NCBI GenBank assembly: GCA_910579835.1
Contig: CAJTWQ010000069.1
Location: 1-7,369, forward strand
Reading direction: 5' to 3'
Length of the DNA stretch: 7,369 bases
Origin: an uncultured Ruminococcus sp.
GTDB taxonomy: Bacteria; Bacillota; Clostridia; Oscillospirales; Ruminococcaceae
Of this stretch, positions 6,618 to 7,369 are shown piece after piece (position 1 is the stretch's first letter; each line of letters starts with the position of its first letter). A program made the position numbers and the translations under genes. Under the pieces are notes generated by a model that saw only the letters and a list, made by a program, of their open reading frames with translations, was not told the DNA's origin and did no database searches.

Positions 6618-7079
6618 ATGGAAGGAATAAAGAATTCCGTTATAGCCGTATGTACTGTTTCAGCGGCTATTTGCATTGTAGAAAGTTTGGTTTCAGGTAC
6701 AAGACTGAAAAATCAGATGAAGCTGATTCTTAATCTTGTGCTCATAACAGCGGCGGCAGCTCCTTTTTTCAAGGGCGGATTTATTATTGATCTGTCAGAA
6801 TTTAGTTCAAACAATGTCTCGGATTACGGGTGTTCTCAGGAAATATACAATGAGGAGCTTCGTCGGCAGACTTCTTATAACGTTTCAGCTGTACTGCTTC
6901 AGCAGATACAGTCTTCCGGAATAAGCTGCGAAAAAATTGAAACGGAGGTTAATATTTTGGCTGACGGAAGCATATCTATTACTAAGGTCACTCTTAAAAC
7001 AGACAATTTCAAAAAGGCGGCAGAAATCGTCAGGAGCAGTCTTGGCAGTGAAACGGAGGTTGTTGATGAACATAACTGA
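6618..7079 (+). CDS. spoIIIAF: stage III sporulation protein AF
   Basis: SpoIIIAF is a membrane-anchored protein whose soluble domain has the ring-building fold of type III secretion ring proteins. It is thought to help assemble the rings of the channel. The product has 153 residues, noticeably shorter than the roughly 206 of B. subtilis. Two N-terminal helices (about 6-26 and 34-52) are followed by a linker and a soluble domain (about 78-153). In this domain a helix (EELRRQTSYNVSAVLLQQI) precedes beta strands (KIETEVNIL and SISITKVTL) and a second helix (FKKAAEIVRSSL). This matches the alpha-beta-beta-alpha order of a ring-building motif. The gene begins 17 nt after the spoIIIAE stop, and its last 14 nt overlap spoIIIAG. 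Motif conservation is weak, so the call leans on membrane layout and operon position. Confidence 0.88.
   Translation: MEGIKNSVIAVCTVSAAICIVESLVSGTRLKNQMKLILNLVLITAAAAPFFKGGFIIDLSEFSSNNVSDYGCSQEIYNEELRRQTSYNVSAVLLQQIQSSGISCEKIETEVNILADGSISITKVTLKTDNFKKAAEIVRSSLGSETEVVDEHN
6939..7061 (+). repeat. 12-bp direct repeat (two copies) in spoIIIAF
   Basis: GAAACGGAGGTT occurs at 6939-6950 and again at 7050-7061, in the same frame, and encodes Glu-Thr-Glu-Val both times. The second copy contains the spoIIIAG ribosome binding site. The first is followed, 7 nt after its GGAGGT, by an in-frame TTG (6957). Two identical 12-mers 111 nt apart may simply be chance. Confidence 0.6.
7055..7060 (+). promoter_or_regulatory. 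ribosome binding site that sets the spoIIIAG start
   Basis: GGAGGT within the end of spoIIIAF lies 5 nt before the ATG at 7066, which fixes a start that overlaps spoIIIAF by 14 nt. Confidence 0.85.
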
Positions 7080-7369
7080 AAAATTCAAGAGCATGAAAGG
7101 GGATAAAAAAACGGTAACAGCAGTAATGATACTTGGAATAGGCGGATTGTTGCTGATAATGCTTTCCTCTTTTGTTCCTGGAAAAAAACAAGCGGACGAG
7201 TCGCCTATAAACGAGAACGGTTCCGGAGTTTACGATTCCGCAGATTACTGCCATGAAACAGAGAAAAGGCTGGAGGGATTTCTGAAAACTATCGAGGGCA
7301 CCGGCTCTGTAAAAGTTTATCTTACTGTCGGTACAGATCAGCGGTATGTTTACGCCAGAGAGGAGAAAG
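7066..7369 (+). CDS. spoIIIAG: stage III sporulation protein AG, 5' part (cut by window end)
   Basis: SpoIIIAG forms a large oligomeric ring in the space between mother cell and forespore membranes and is a core part of the channel. Only the first 101 codons are in the window, plus one base of the next. A basic N-terminus (KFKSMKGDKK) precedes a single membrane helix (about 16-36), and then a polar linker (37-60). The start of the ring-building domain follows, with the family pattern YCHETEKRLEGFLKTIEGTG (61-80) and the strand SVKVYLTV (81-88). Helix, then Gly-x-Gly, then a Val-rich strand is characteristic of SpoIIIAG. It overlaps spoIIIAF by 14 nt. The gene is open at the right edge, and spoIIIAH should follow. 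Confidence 0.93.
   Translation, partial: MNITEKFKSMKGDKKTVTAVMILGIGGLLLIMLSSFVPGKKQADESPINENGSGVYDSADYCHETEKRLEGFLKTIEGTGSVKVYLTVGTDQRYVYAREEK

Noticed and set aside
1..7369. CRISPR arrays, tRNA or rRNA genes, riboswitches, insertion sequences, attachment sites
   Set aside because: No spaced repeats, tRNA or rRNA patterns, transposase motifs or terminal inverted repeats were seen on either strand; the window is almost fully occupied by two operons.

Overview
The window looks like a chromosomal segment of a low- to mid-GC, anaerobic endospore-forming Firmicute. The closest guess is a clostridial lineage such as Ruminococcus/Oscillospiraceae. This rests on an almost complete spoIIIA sporulation operon, strong AGGAGG-type ribosome binding sites, a sigma-A promoter and U-tract terminators. 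The genus is an inference from general appearance; no 16S or species-specific marker is present.

Region 1 (about 1-3367) is a self-contained two-gene ABC exporter unit. A good sigma-A promoter (TTTACA, 17 nt, TAAAAT with a TG extension) drives an ATPase of the MacB/LolD class (140-844). An 816-residue permease with two FtsX domains follows, its start 5 nt beyond the ATPase stop (850-3300). A 12-bp hairpin with a cUUCGg loop and a U tract (3338-3367) closes the unit. The substrate cannot be read from the sequence, and no sensor kinase, response regulator or accessory protein is adjacent.

Region 2 (3371-7369) is the spoIIIA operon in canonical order: spoIIIAA, AB, AC, AD, AE, AF and the first 101 codons of AG, which is cut by the window end. 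spoIIIAH is expected just outside. The genes are packed tightly, with overlaps at AA/AB, AC/AD and AF/AG. The only real gap is 74 nt between AB and AC, and it holds a candidate sigma-E-like promoter and alternative hairpins around the spoIIIAC ribosome binding site. In the known system these proteins are made in the mother cell under sigma-E. With SpoIIQ or its clostridial counterpart they form the channel ('feeding tube') joining mother cell and forespore: AA is the ATPase, AB resembles a GspF platform protein, AC/AD/AE are membrane components, and AF/AG/AH are ring-forming proteins.

Nothing here is clearly a previously undescribed system. The points worth a second look are regulatory and architectural: the AB-AC gap, a TTG start and short-leader promoter for spoIIIAA, an extended -10 placed directly before the terminator, a permease lacking the long coiled-coil insert of many relatives, and a 12-bp repeat that duplicates the spoIIIAG ribosome binding site inside spoIIIAF.
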